From contig NZ_CP010834.1 of NCBI RefSeq assembly GCF_001548675.1, forward strand, positions 903,501 to 967,500: 64,000 nt of DNA, in the 5' to 3' direction. Numbering within the stretch: the stretch's first letter is position 1; every line of letters starts with the position of its first letter. The DNA comes from Methanobrevibacter sp. YE315. Lineage in GTDB: Archaea > Methanobacteriota > Methanobacteria > Methanobacteriales > Methanobacteriaceae. A model generated the notes under the pieces. That model was not told the DNA's origin. It ran no database searches and saw only the letters and a list, made by a program, of their open reading frames with translations. Shown here one piece after another: positions 29,904-38,241 of the stretch. A program made the translations under genes and the position numbers.

Positions 29904-31031
29904 ATGACATTTCACGTAATGATTATTCCAACACTCAATTGTCCATCAAATTGTAAATACTGTTGGGGATCTGAAAATAAAAAAGAAATGATGGATATTG
30001 AAATCATTGACCAGATTATTACATGGTTAGGCGATTTTAGGGATGATGATGTTCACTTCACTTTCCATGGTGGCGAACCGCTTCTTGCAGGCTATGATTT
30101 TTATGAGGAAGCTTTGGAAAAATTGTCTAAGTTGCCTAATCTGGATGGATTTTCCCTTCAGAGCAATATCTGGCTTTTGACCGAAGAGCTCATAGACTTG
30201 TTCATCAAATATGATGTTGTTGTAAGTACAAGTATTGATGGGCCGAAGGAAATCAATGATTTTCAAAGGGGAGACGGCTATTTCGATAAGACCATGACAA
30301 AATTCAGGTTAGCTAAGGATAAAGGGCTAATAATCAACTTTGTTTTGACAGTTACTGATTATTCAAAGGATTTCTCTGATGAATTGTATGATTTCTTTAA
30401 AAGCGAAAAGATGAATCTTAAGATTCATGCGGCTCTTCCATCATTAAGGGGAGACAATGCAGATCCATGGGCGCTTGACCAGGAAGAGCATGGCAAGTTG
30501 CTTGTTGACTGGTTGGACAAATACCTTTATGATTTGGATAAGTTTACCGTAATGGATTTGGACCATATCTCTAAAAGCGCACTCAGAAGAAGAGGCACAC
30601 TTTGCACATTCGCAGATTGCATCGGAACAACCCTTGCAGTAGGGTCCGACGGTTCAATATATCCATGTTACAGATTTGTTGGGATGCCTGAATATGTTTT
30701 GGGTAATGTCGCTGACAATCCAAGCTTTGATGATTTGAAAACATCTGATGCATGGGCAAAGCTCATGGAATTCAGGGATTATGTTGATGAAAACTGCAAA
30801 AAGTGCAGATATGTCAAATATTGTGAAGGAGGATGTCCTTACAATGCAATTGTGGCATATCAAACACCGAAGGCAGTTGATCCGCAATGTACAGCATATA
30901 AAATGATTTTTGGAGAAGTTTCAAAAAGAATGAATAAGGAATTCGCTAAATCCGCCTTTGGAATGGGAGCATCCGAACCAAGAAAAGAAGGTGAACCGTT
31001 CAGCATTATGGATTTGGCTATGAAACCTTAA
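29904..31031 (+). CDS. Peptide-modifying radical SAM/SPASM protein (TIGR04083-like)
   Basis: A 375-residue enzyme expected to modify a small peptide using S-adenosylmethionine. The radical SAM cluster is C13-x3-C17-x2-C20 (NCPSNCKYCW) and HGGEPLL binds the cofactor. The C-terminal SPASM region has CTFADC, YPCYR, CKKCRYVKYC and GGCPYNAI, enough cysteines for auxiliary Fe-S clusters. Overall resemblance is to anaerobic sulfatase-maturing enzymes, but no sulfatase is nearby. The start follows the Cys-rich peptide stop by 2 nt, so the two are translated together. I match it from memory to the methanogen family TIGR04083. The chemistry (thioether, epimerisation or other) cannot be inferred. Confidence 0.88.
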   Translation: MTFHVMIIPTLNCPSNCKYCWGSENKKEMMDIEIIDQIITWLGDFRDDDVHFTFHGGEPLLAGYDFYEEALEKLSKLPNLDGFSLQSNIWLLTEELIDLFIKYDVVVSTSIDGPKEINDFQRGDGYFDKTMTKFRLAKDKGLIINFVLTVTDYSKDFSDELYDFFKSEKMNLKIHAALPSLRGDNADPWALDQEEHGKLLVDWLDKYLYDLDKFTVMDLDHISKSALRRRGTLCTFADCIGTTLAVGSDGSIYPCYRFVGMPEYVLGNVADNPSFDDLKTSDAWAKLMEFRDYVDENCKKCRYVKYCEGGCPYNAIVAYQTPKAVDPQCTAYKMIFGEVSKRMNKEFAKSAFGMGASEPRKEGEPFSIMDLAMKP

Positions 31032-31047
31032 CTCTGGTTTTGATAAT

Positions 31048-31173
31048 ATGATTTGTGATGATTGCCAACATTTGGAGCTTAGAAACAAGTATAAAATTGT
31101 ATGTAAGGTTCATGAGCATCTATTATTGGATGTTAAGGAATGTCAAAACTTTAAACAGAAAGAGGATGAATAG
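31048..31173 (+). CDS. 41-residue four-cysteine ORF downstream of radical SAM gene
   Basis: This small ORF encodes 41 residues with cysteines at 3, 6, 19 and 32 and histidines at 8, 22 and 24. It opens with MICDDCQHL. It starts 16 nt after the radical SAM stop on the same strand, with no strong Shine-Dalgarno sequence. The CxxC start followed by two single Cys resembles a tiny metal-binding protein or a second substrate of the enzyme. I do not recognise a family. Support is the in-frame Cys/His pattern, charge distribution and operon position; it could still be a chance frame. Confidence 0.55.
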   Translation: MICDDCQHLELRNKYKIVCKVHEHLLLDVKECQNFKQKEDE

Positions 31174-31330
31174 TATTTCTATTCATATTATTTTTTTAAT
31201 TGATGATTTTGCAGATTGGTTATTTTCTATTTTTTCAAAGGCCAGACATGAGGAAATCTTGCCTAATGAACAGTATTCTTGATGAAGTATTTTGAATTGC
31301 AAAAAATACTTTACACTAATTTTTTCCAAA
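31174..31330. other. Non-coding gap with possible gene remnant
   Basis: No complete gene is seen. About 26 codons ending at 31282 read as DDFADWLFSIFSKARH and onward, which looks protein-like but has no plausible start. At 31285-31312 the arms AAGTATTTT and AAAATACTT form an inverted repeat related to the repeats that follow. Confidence 0.4.
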
Positions 31331-31565
31331 GTAATACTGAGTATTTAAATGAACTCAAAAAAAGTAATACTTTTATATATTATTTCTTACAAAATTACTT
31401 ATAGTAATACTGAGTATTTAAATGAACTCAAAAAAAGTAATACTTTTTGGCTGTTTGGTGGTTACTGAATTTAATTTTTTTGCATGTCTTAAAATTCTGG
31501 GAGGACTATTAAAAAATTTTTGAGTAATACTGAGTATTTAAATGAACTTAAAAAAAGTAATACTT
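31331..31565 (+). promoter_or_regulatory. Three copies of a 42-bp promoter/operator repeat
   Basis: The same 42-bp sequence occurs at 31331-31372, 31404-31445 and 31524-31565; the last copy has one C-to-T change. Each contains the palindrome AATACTGAGTATT, an adjoining TATA-like TATTTAAATG, and a second AGTAATACTT about 20 nt further on, near the expected transcription start. The third copy ends 13 nt before the ATPase ATG, so it should be the proximal promoter. The layout fits a repressor site flanking a box A, repeated three times. The metal-transport target suggests metal-responsive control (inference). Confidence 0.7.
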
Positions 31566-31578
31566 AGAGGTGTTTTAT

Positions 31579-33627
31579 ATGATTGACGAAATAACTGATT
31601 TCCTATTTGGACTAAAAATGACCATTATTTCAGGTATATTTTTATTAATAGCAGTTATTTTCATGATTTTTGGAATTGAAACTCCAATTTATTTAAATCC
31701 CGCATGGGGAACAGTAATAATAAGTGGGATTCCGATGTTGCTCCTAGCGATGACTAGGTTAATCCGTGAAAAATGGATTTCATCTGCATTACTGATTGCA
31801 ATAGCTATGGTTGCATCACTATTGATTGGTGAAATATTTGCAGCAGGTGAAGTTGCATGGATTATGGCTTTAGGTGCCCTTTTGGAAGACTGGACAGTCG
31901 AAAGGGCTAAAAAAGGTTTGAGAAATCTTATTAATTTGACTCCACAAACAGGAAGAAGAATTGTCAATGGTAAAGAAGAGGTTATTTCAGTTGATGAGAT
32001 AAAAATTGGGGATGTTTTAAGAATTCTTCCTGGTGAAAGTGTCCCTGTTGATGGTGAAATTATAAAAGGTACCTCTTCACTTGACCAGTCAATTATGACT
32101 GGTGAATCCCTGCCGATTGATAAGGAAGTGGGGGATGAGGTATTCTGCGGTACCATGAATATGTATGGTGCAATTGACGTTAAGGCAACAAGTTTGGGTG
32201 AAAACTCTTCACTTCAAAAGTTAATTGATCTTGTAAAAGCGGCTGATGAAAAGCAAGCTCCAACACAGAGAATTGCAGATAAGTGGGCCACTTGGCTGGT
32301 TCCTATCGCATTATTAATTGCAATTTTAGCTTGGTTAATGACAGGCAACATTGAAAGGGGAGTAACAGTTCTGGTAGTATTCTGTCCATGCGCATTAATT
32401 TTAGCTACACCAACCGCTATTATGGCAGCTATTGGTCAAGCAACAAAATATGGTGTTTTAATCAAATCTGGTGAAGCACTCGAAACTTTAGGAGGATTAA
32501 ATACTTTAGTATTCGATAAAACTGGTACTTTGACTTATGGTAATCTAGAAGTTTCTGATGTTATCTCTTTAAAGGATAATCTGAATGAAATGGATGTATT
32601 AAAAATTGTCGCATCTTGTGAGAAATTAAGTGAACATCCATTGGCTAAAGCTATTGTATCAAATGCAAAAGATGCTGAAATTGATATTGAAGAGCCGAAA
32701 GAATTTAAAATGTATCCTGGAAAAGGGGTTACATGTATAAATTCATATGGTAAAGTATATGCTGGAAACTCCAAATTCCTATCAGAGAATAATATCGATG
32801 TAAATATTTCAACTCAATTGGATAAGCTTAAACATGAAGGGAAAGCTTCAATCATCGTTGCATTAAATGAGGAAACAATTGGTTTAATCGGATTGTCTGA
32901 TGTAATACGTGAAGATTCTAAAGACATGATTAAAAACTTGCATGATTTAGGCACTGAAACCATATTGCTCACAGGAGATAACACAGAAACTGCCAATTAT
33001 TTTGCTTCCCAAGTTGGTATTGGAAAAGTGTATGGTAATCTTTTGCCTCAAGAGAAACTCGATTGGATTGAAAAGCTTAAAAATGAAGGTAAAAAGGTTT
33101 GTATGATTGGAGATGGTGTAAACGATGCACCTGCTTTAAAGACTGCTGATGTTAGTGTGGCAATGGGGTCTGTTGGAAGTGATGTTGCAATTGAAGCGGC
33201 AGATATTGCGCTTTTGGGTGATGATATTGGAAAAATCCCTTATCTTAAGAAACTTTCAAATTCAACATTGTTCACAATTAAAGCAAATATTGCCATGTCC
33301 ATGACAATAAATGCAGTAGCAATAATCTGTTCTGTTTTAGGACTATTGAATCCAGTAACAGGAGCTATTGTTCACAATGCAGGATCCTGCCTTGTTGTAT
33401 TGAATGCAGCATTACTCTATGATAGGCACTTTGATGATTCAATTAAGAAAATCGACACGGAAAATGTGGAACATTCCCATTATCACTTCCACAACGATGG
33501 AGAGCATTCACATTCCCATGAAGGCATTGTTATTGTTGATGAAATCCAGACAGATTATGGAATTAAGCATATGCATGCTCACAAACATGCATTAGATAGG
33601 CAAAGCTGTGAGGCTTATCACAGCTAA
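31579..33627 (+). CDS. Heavy-metal translocating P1B-type ATPase
   Basis: An ATP-driven membrane pump for a transition metal, 682 residues. It lacks an N-terminal heavy-metal-binding domain. The actuator motif MTGESLP, the metal-site CPC (C269 and C271), the phosphorylated Asp in DKTGTLT (D313), the SEHPLA nucleotide motif and GDGVNDAPAL are intact. The last membrane segment carries HNAGS rather than a typical copper or zinc signature, and the C-terminus is rich in histidine (about residues 615-670). Export of Zn, Cd, Co, Cu or Mn are all possible. ATG follows AGAGGTG well; an upstream in-frame GTG overlaps that site and is rejected. The three-copy operator upstream implies tight regulation. 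Confidence 0.92.
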   Translation: MIDEITDFLFGLKMTIISGIFLLIAVIFMIFGIETPIYLNPAWGTVIISGIPMLLLAMTRLIREKWISSALLIAIAMVASLLIGEIFAAGEVAWIMALGALLEDWTVERAKKGLRNLINLTPQTGRRIVNGKEEVISVDEIKIGDVLRILPGESVPVDGEIIKGTSSLDQSIMTGESLPIDKEVGDEVFCGTMNMYGAIDVKATSLGENSSLQKLIDLVKAADEKQAPTQRIADKWATWLVPIALLIAILAWLMTGNIERGVTVLVVFCPCALILATPTAIMAAIGQATKYGVLIKSGEALETLGGLNTLVFDKTGTLTYGNLEVSDVISLKDNLNEMDVLKIVASCEKLSEHPLAKAIVSNAKDAEIDIEEPKEFKMYPGKGVTCINSYGKVYAGNSKFLSENNIDVNISTQLDKLKHEGKASIIVALNEETIGLIGLSDVIREDSKDMIKNLHDLGTETILLTGDNTETANYFASQVGIGKVYGNLLPQEKLDWIEKLKNEGKKVCMIGDGVNDAPALKTADVSVAMGSVGSDVAIEAADIALLGDDIGKIPYLKKLSNSTLFTIKANIAMSMTINAVAIICSVLGLLNPVTGAIVHNAGSCLVVLNAALLYDRHFDDSIKKIDTENVEHSHYHFHNDGEHSHSHEGIVIVDEIQTDYGIKHMHAHKHALDRQSCEAYHS

Positions 33628-33694
33628 TTTTTTCTTTTTTTTTCATCAAAACTAATATATAGTTTAACGAATAACCTTATTTGTAGGTATTAAT

Positions 33695-34684
33695 ATGAAT
33701 GATAAGATAATTTTAGGACTTCCAAAGGGAAGTTTAAATAATGTAAAAAGAGGAAACACTCATCAATTGTTTGTTGATGCAGGTTATGAGGTTAAAGGAT
33801 ACGAACCTGGCGATGAGGCTTATGAAATTGAAATCTTAAATGACGAAGACATTATCGCATTTCTTACTCGCCCGCAATCCACTCCCGTAGAATTGAACAG
33901 GGGAATAATTGATATTGCTATTGTAGGTGAAGATTGGGTTAAAGAAGAATCAGTTTTAAGGGAAACCAATACTATTAAGATTGGAGATTTGGATTATGGG
34001 AAGACTCGTTTGATAGTTGCAGTTCCTAAAGATGCTCCATATGATAATTTATCAGAGTTATTTAGAGCAAATAAAGATAGAAAAACTCCTATTTTATGTT
34101 TCACAGAATATCCTAATTTAACTAGAAAATTCATCATGGAAAATGAAGTTTACCAAGAAATCTATGGAGATGCAGTGCCTTTTGTCCAAGTTAGAGGATT
34201 GACTGACGGTGACAATGAGATGGTGCAGGTTATTAACTCTGATGGTGCTACCGAAGTTTATATTGCTAAAGGTGCTGATTTTATTGTTGATAACACTCAA
34301 ACTGGCAGTAGCTTGAGGAAAGCTGGTTTAAAAGAAATTGAAACAATATTGCATTCATCTGCAGGTCTTTATGCGGGCGTTAGCTGCAAAGGTGAAAAAC
34401 TTGAAAAAGCAAGAATGATTTATGAGCAACTCTTAGGAGCCATTACTGCTAAAAAATATTTTGATGTTAAATTTAACATCGCTAATTCCAAAATTGAAGA
34501 AGTTTCTTCTTATTTAATTGACAACAAACTTTGTGCTGATGAACCTACAATCACTCCAGGGTCTGATTTTTCACAAATCAACGTTTTAATCCCTAAGGCC
34601 AAATTCCCGGAAATGGTTGATGCCATTAAAGGTTTTGATGCAACTTCAATTATCAGAAATGATTTAAAACAACTTGTTGAATAA
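33695..34684 (+). CDS. hisG: ATP phosphoribosyltransferase, long form
   Basis: HisG condenses ATP with PRPP in the first step of histidine synthesis. The N-terminus LGLPKGSLN and the PRPP-site region [19 protein letters not shown] are recognisable. A C-terminal ACT-like HisG_C domain (about 245-329), with [13 protein letters not shown], marks the long, self-regulated form. At 329 residues it is longer than the usual 285-300, with extra sequence near residues 110-130. It stands alone, not in a his operon, with its own TATA-like sequence. A paralogue of altered specificity cannot be excluded. Confidence 0.82.
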   Translation: MNDKIILGLPKGSLNNVKRGNTHQLFVDAGYEVKGYEPGDEAYEIEILNDEDIIAFLTRPQSTPVELNRGIIDIAIVGEDWVKEESVLRETNTIKIGDLDYGKTRLIVAVPKDAPYDNLSELFRANKDRKTPILCFTEYPNLTRKFIMENEVYQEIYGDAVPFVQVRGLTDGDNEMVQVINSDGATEVYIAKGADFIVDNTQTGSSLRKAGLKEIETILHSSAGLYAGVSCKGEKLEKARMIYEQLLGAITAKKYFDVKFNIANSKIEEVSSYLIDNKLCADEPTITPGSDFSQINVLIPKAKFPEMVDAIKGFDATSIIRNDLKQLVE

Positions 34685-34720
34685 TCATTTCAACATTTCT
34701 TTTTTTTTAAAATTGTTCAA

Positions 34721-34734
34721 ATTCAAATTTGAAT
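34721..34734. promoter_or_regulatory. 14-bp perfect palindrome upstream of HTH-CBS regulator
   Basis: ATTCAAATTTGAAT is a perfect palindrome about 80 nt before the regulator start and just upstream of its TATA-rich region (34770-34800). It may be an autoregulatory operator or part of the hisG 3' end. Confidence 0.35.
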
Positions 34735-34812
34735 CATCATGATAAATAATGTAAAATTTATAAAGTATACCTTATATAAATTATATATTATATAATTTGA
34801 TGGGGATTAATC

Positions 34813-35715
34813 ATGTTAACATCTGTTCAAAAAGAAATTTTACAAACCTTAATAAATTTATACCAATCATCTAACGGTAAATCTATTAAAGGTGAAGATA
34901 TTGCTGAGGTTATGGGAAGAAATCCCGGAACAATTCGTAACCAGATGCAATCATTAAGAAGTTTAGGTTTGGTAAAGGGAGTGCCGGGGCCTAGAGGTGG
35001 ATACAAGCCAACTATCGAAGCTTATCATTCCCTAAACATATCAGTTTCAGATCAGGATTCAAAAGTACCAATCTATAAAAACGGCAAAAGAATTGAAGAT
35101 ATTTCAGTTGCAAGAATTGAATTTACAAGCGTTCCACAACCTAGCGAATGTGAAGCGGCAATTAAGGTTTTAGGAAGTATCAAAGACTTGAATTTAGGAG
35201 ATACAATAAGCATAGGCCCTACACCCGTTAACAATTTGGGAGTAATGGGTACAATTGTAGGTCGTGACGATATGGATAACATTCTTTTAGTTGATACAAA
35301 GACTATCAGAAGCATTCCTAAACAGACTGTTGGAGAAATTGCCAGTAGGGACGTAATTTCATTTTCTTTAGATTGCTCTATTAAGGAAGCTGCAAAAAGA
35401 TTAGCACTTAATGAGATTGATGGGGCTCCAGTTATGAAAGATGGAAAGGTAGTCGGAGTATTCACATTGACAGATCTTGTTAAAGCTATTGCAAATGATA
35501 GGGAAAATTTATCTGTAGGAGACTTAATGTCAACAAATGTCGTTATTGTAAATGAGGATTTGAAAATAGCTAATGCCATTGAAGTCATGCTTAAAAAAGG
35601 CATTTCTAGATTAATCGTTGCTGATAATGACCAAAACCTGCTTGGAATTGTAACAAGAACAGATTTGATTAACATAATTACCAATTTAGAACAATTTCCA
35701 ATTATTACAAACTAA
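34813..35715 (+). CDS. HTH transcriptional regulator with paired CBS domains
   Basis: A 300-residue cytosolic regulator. An N-terminal winged helix (about 1-75) contains IAEVMGRNPGTIRNQMQSLR and a basic wing GPRGGYKP. A middle domain of unknown function (80-165) follows, and then two CBS domains (about 170-295), each ending in a GVFTLTDLVKAI- or GIVTRTDLINII-like segment. CBS pairs usually sense adenosyl ligands such as AMP, ATP or SAM, so DNA binding is probably ligand-controlled. Start ATG follows GGGGATT. The neighbour 15 nt downstream is deoxyhypusine synthase, so the two may be co-transcribed; the regulon is not evident. Confidence 0.87.
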   Translation: MLTSVQKEILQTLINLYQSSNGKSIKGEDIAEVMGRNPGTIRNQMQSLRSLGLVKGVPGPRGGYKPTIEAYHSLNISVSDQDSKVPIYKNGKRIEDISVARIEFTSVPQPSECEAAIKVLGSIKDLNLGDTISIGPTPVNNLGVMGTIVGRDDMDNILLVDTKTIRSIPKQTVGEIASRDVISFSLDCSIKEAAKRLALNEIDGAPVMKDGKVVGVFTLTDLVKAIANDRENLSVGDLMSTNVVIVNEDLKIANAIEVMLKKGISRLIVADNDQNLLGIVTRTDLINIITNLEQFPIITN

Positions 35716-35730
35716 TTATAATGTGATTTA

Positions 35731-36654
35731 ATGAAAGTTAACCAGATTAATGTAGAAAGTAATATGAAAATATCCGATTTGATCAATCAATTTGATGAAT
35801 CAGGTGTGTTGGGCGCTGGCAGAGTGGCACGCGCATGCAATATCTTATCTGATATGATACAGGATGAGGATATGAGTGTCTTCATGAGTTTGGGAGGCCC
35901 TTTAATTCCCGGTGGAATGAGAAACATCGTAACTAAAATGATTGGGGAAGGCCATGTCGATTTGATTGTATCAAGCGGAGCAAATATTACACACGACCTT
36001 GTTGAAGCGTTTGGAGGAGCCCATTATCGTCATGAAGGAAAGGATGATGAAGAACTGAATGAGGAAGGAATCGGTCGTATCGCTGACATTAATGTTGGCT
36101 CTGATGATTTTACAATTTTTGAGACAAAAATCATAAAGATATTTGAAAAGATAGCTTCCAAAAAGAAGATTATCTCCATTCAGGAATTATTATATGAAAT
36201 AGGCCTTTTGGTCGAAGATGAAAACTCGTTTGTTGCAACAGCCGCAAGAAATAATGTTCCAATATTTGCACCGGGCTTAATTGATTCGATGATGGGTCTT
36301 CAGCTTTGGATTTTTACACAGGACCATGATTTTACAGTAAGCGCCGCTGGCGATATGCCTTATTTGTCAGATATAGTTTTTGAATCTGAAAAAGTCGGAG
36401 CAATCCTTTTGGGAGGAGGCCTTACAAAGCATTACACCTTGGCATCAAATGTAATTAAAGGAGGACTTGATGCAGCTATTCAGATTACTATGGATAGGCC
36501 TGAAGCGGGCAGTTTAGGCGGAGCACCTTTAGAGGAAGCGAAATCATGGGCAAAAGCAAGATGCGGATCAAGCCTTGCCAGTGTTGTCGGTGATGTTACA
36601 GTTATTTTCCCGTTGATTTATGCAGCGGCATTAGATAAAATTAACAGTGATTAG
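35731..36654 (+). CDS. dys: Deoxyhypusine synthase
   Basis: Transfers the aminobutyl group of spermidine to a lysine of aIF5A, using NAD. The 307 residues cover the whole family. Visible motifs are MSLGGPLIPGGMR near the N-terminus, SSGANITHDLVEAFGG (NAD site), and GGGLTKHYTL, whose Lys233 aligns with the catalytic enzyme-intermediate lysine; PEAGSLGGAPLEEAKSW follows. The start is the first ATG; a second in-frame Met lies 11 codons later. It sits between an HTH-CBS regulator and a membrane protein that begins at the base after its stop. Confidence 0.95.
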   Translation: MKVNQINVESNMKISDLINQFDESGVLGAGRVARACNILSDMIQDEDMSVFMSLGGPLIPGGMRNIVTKMIGEGHVDLIVSSGANITHDLVEAFGGAHYRHEGKDDEELNEEGIGRIADINVGSDDFTIFETKIIKIFEKIASKKKIISIQELLYEIGLLVEDENSFVATAARNNVPIFAPGLIDSMMGLQLWIFTQDHDFTVSAAGDMPYLSDIVFESEKVGAILLGGGLTKHYTLASNVIKGGLDAAIQITMDRPEAGSLGGAPLEEAKSWAKARCGSSLASVVGDVTVIFPLIYAAALDKINSD

Positions 36655-37182
36655 ATGAGTTATATTATTTTAGCGATTTTATTTTTACTGTCTGGATTTT
36701 TCATGAAATATTCAGATGATTTATACGATGTTAACCATGATTTGAAGTTTGCATGTGTTTTTGGTGTTTTATGTGCTATAGCCTCAGCCAGTGCATTTAT
36801 CTATAATATTGATGCAGCCTATATTTTCATAGCCATCCTTATAGGCAACTTATTGGCATTTAAAATAGATGGGATTCATCATATAATTACATTACTTGTA
36901 TTTGTAGTGATATGTGTAATCTGGGGAATTCCTGATTTAAGTTTGGTTGTTTTGCTAATCTGTATTTTAGCGGCATTTTCTGATGAAGTTGGCCATGAAT
37001 TGGTTTCTAAATTCACCAATAATAGGTTTTTGAATCTGTTTTTTGAATATAGGTTTGTAATGAAAATTGTTATTTTGATTTTAGCTATTTGTGGTGTATT
37101 TGATATTTGGATATTCCTATGCTTCATAGCATTTGAAATAGCTTATGAAACCGCAGGAATTGTTTTTGAAAAGTTCAATTAA
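36655..37182 (+). CDS. Integral membrane protein of unknown function
   Basis: A 175-residue protein, mostly hydrophobic, with about five or six transmembrane segments. Polar landmarks are KYSDDLYDVNHD near residue 20 and SDEVGHEL near 105. The DDxxD-like acidic motifs recall prenyltransferase-type membrane enzymes, but I cannot assign a family. The ATG directly follows the deoxyhypusine synthase stop codon with no gap, implying translational coupling. No function is claimed. Confidence 0.8.
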   Translation: MSYIILAILFLLSGFFMKYSDDLYDVNHDLKFACVFGVLCAIASASAFIYNIDAAYIFIAILIGNLLAFKIDGIHHIITLLVFVVICVIWGIPDLSLVVLLICILAAFSDEVGHELVSKFTNNRFLNLFFEYRFVMKIVILILAICGVFDIWIFLCFIAFEIAYETAGIVFEKFN

Positions 37183-37194
37183 AAAAAAGAAGTT

Positions 37195-37225
37195 AAAAAG
37201 GAATATGAAATTCCTTTTATTTTTT
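37195..37225. terminator. Bidirectional terminator hairpin between convergent genes
   Basis: AAAAGGAAT and ATTCCTTTT form a 9-bp stem with a 5-nt loop. An A-run on one side and a T-run on the other let it serve both the plus-strand membrane protein gene and the minus-strand DUF5654 gene. Confidence 0.65.
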
Positions 37226-37227
37226 GT

Positions 37228-37473
37228 TTATTCGTCAGTTTCTACGCCCATTTTGCCTGCAATTCTAGCAATGAGTACGGTAACGATTACTGCTATTATG
37301 GTTACAATGACAGCGTAAATTAATAAACTAGGAATAGCATCTCCAGTACCTACGAAGGATTCAATTAATTTTTGAATCGCACTGTTCCATGCTTCACCAG
37401 CTACAAATGCGAATGCAGTTGTAATCAATGCTAAAACTGTCTCCATAATCATTTTTGTTACTTCGTTTGCCAT
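37228..37473 (-). CDS. DUF5654-like small membrane protein
   Basis: An 81-residue protein with two transmembrane segments, one around residues 10-30 (METVLALITTAFAFVAGEAW) and one around 50-70. The first segment with AGEAWN and the following amphipathic stretch match my memory of the archaeal DUF5654 family. It has an ATG start with a GGGGTGA-type site just upstream. Its function is unknown. It is transcribed in the same direction as pyrF upstream, separated by 86 bp. Confidence 0.75.
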   Translation of the reverse strand: MANEVTKMIMETVLALITTAFAFVAGEAWNSAIQKLIESFVGTGDAIPSLLIYAVIVTIIAVIVTVLIARIAGKMGVETDE

Positions 37474-37559
37474 AAATTTTCACCCCATTTAAAATTTATT
37501 TAGTTCCCAGATTATAAGAACATTATTATATTTATTTCTTTTAATTTAAAAACTTTAGC

Positions 37560-38207
37560 TTATTTCAGTGATTTTATTAAATTTTCACATGCAGTTTTCG
37601 GATTGTCGGCTTCGTATATGCTTCTTCCAACAATGATTGCATCTGAGTATTCCAAGGTTTTTTTACCGTCTCCGCCTTGTTTTCCAACTCCGGGTGATAT
37701 GATATAGGCTTCACATCCAACAATATCCCTTATAGTTGATAATCTGTCAAGTCTGGTTGCTGGCGCGACATAGTTTTCAATTCCCATTTCAACTCCCATT
37801 TGAGCTATTGCCTCAGCATTCTTCTGCAGAAACATTTTGGCTCCGGGATGTGACATTTCAGTAAGCAGAAACAGTTCCTTTCCATGTTTGTTTGCCATGT
37901 CAAGGCATGCCTGTACGCTGTCTGATCCAACAAAGCCGTGGCATATGATTGCATCGGCTCCCGCTTTGAATGTTTCATCACATATCTTGGAGTTGGTTGC
38001 ATCGATATCGGCTACCTTGAAGTCGCAAATTACCTTAAATCCGAATTTGTCCTTTAACTTATTGATTATTTCAAGACCTTCGGCAAGTGCTAGTGGATAT
38101 CCTATTTTGATTGTGTCAATGTATTCCTTGATTGAGTCGCAGATTTCAATAGCTTCATTTTCACTCATTACGTCAAGTGCTAAAATTAGGTTATTTTTTA
38201 TGTTCAT
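37560..38207 (-). CDS. pyrF: Orotidine-5'-phosphate decarboxylase
   Basis: Catalyses the final step of UMP synthesis, decarboxylating OMP in the cytosol. The 215 residues are normal for archaeal enzymes. LALDVM near the N-terminus and the catalytic Asp-Lys-Asp array in CDFKVADIDAT are intact; SPGVGKQGGD and VGRSIYEADNP form the phosphate-binding end. It is divergent from cbiM, so the roughly 200-bp region between them holds both promoters. On the minus strand a TATA-like AAATTTATAATC lies about 25 nt upstream of the ATG, with a TTAGG palindrome next to it. Confidence 0.95.
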   Translation of the reverse strand: MNIKNNLILALDVMSENEAIEICDSIKEYIDTIKIGYPLALAEGLEIINKLKDKFGFKVICDFKVADIDATNSKICDETFKAGADAIICHGFVGSDSVQACLDMANKHGKELFLLTEMSHPGAKMFLQKNAEAIAQMGVEMGIENYVAPATRLDRLSTIRDIVGCEAYIISPGVGKQGGDGKKTLEYSDAIIVGRSIYEADNPKTACENLIKSLK

Positions 38208-38241
38208 GTTATCTACTTTTTTGATTTGATTATAAATTTTA

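Noticed and set aside
31055-31282. 75-codon plus-strand frame over the small Cys-rich ORF
   Set aside because: It overlaps the four-cysteine frame in another phase, has no ribosome binding site, and its first two thirds read as random sequence.
31331-31565. Repeats resembling a small CRISPR array
   Set aside because: Only three copies, unequal spacers of 31 and 78 bp, and each repeat contains a TATA-like box and a palindrome positioned as a promoter. No cas genes are present.
31570-31578. GTG start 9 nt upstream for the metal ATPase
   Set aside because: The GTG is part of the AGAGGTG ribosome binding site that serves the ATG at 31579.
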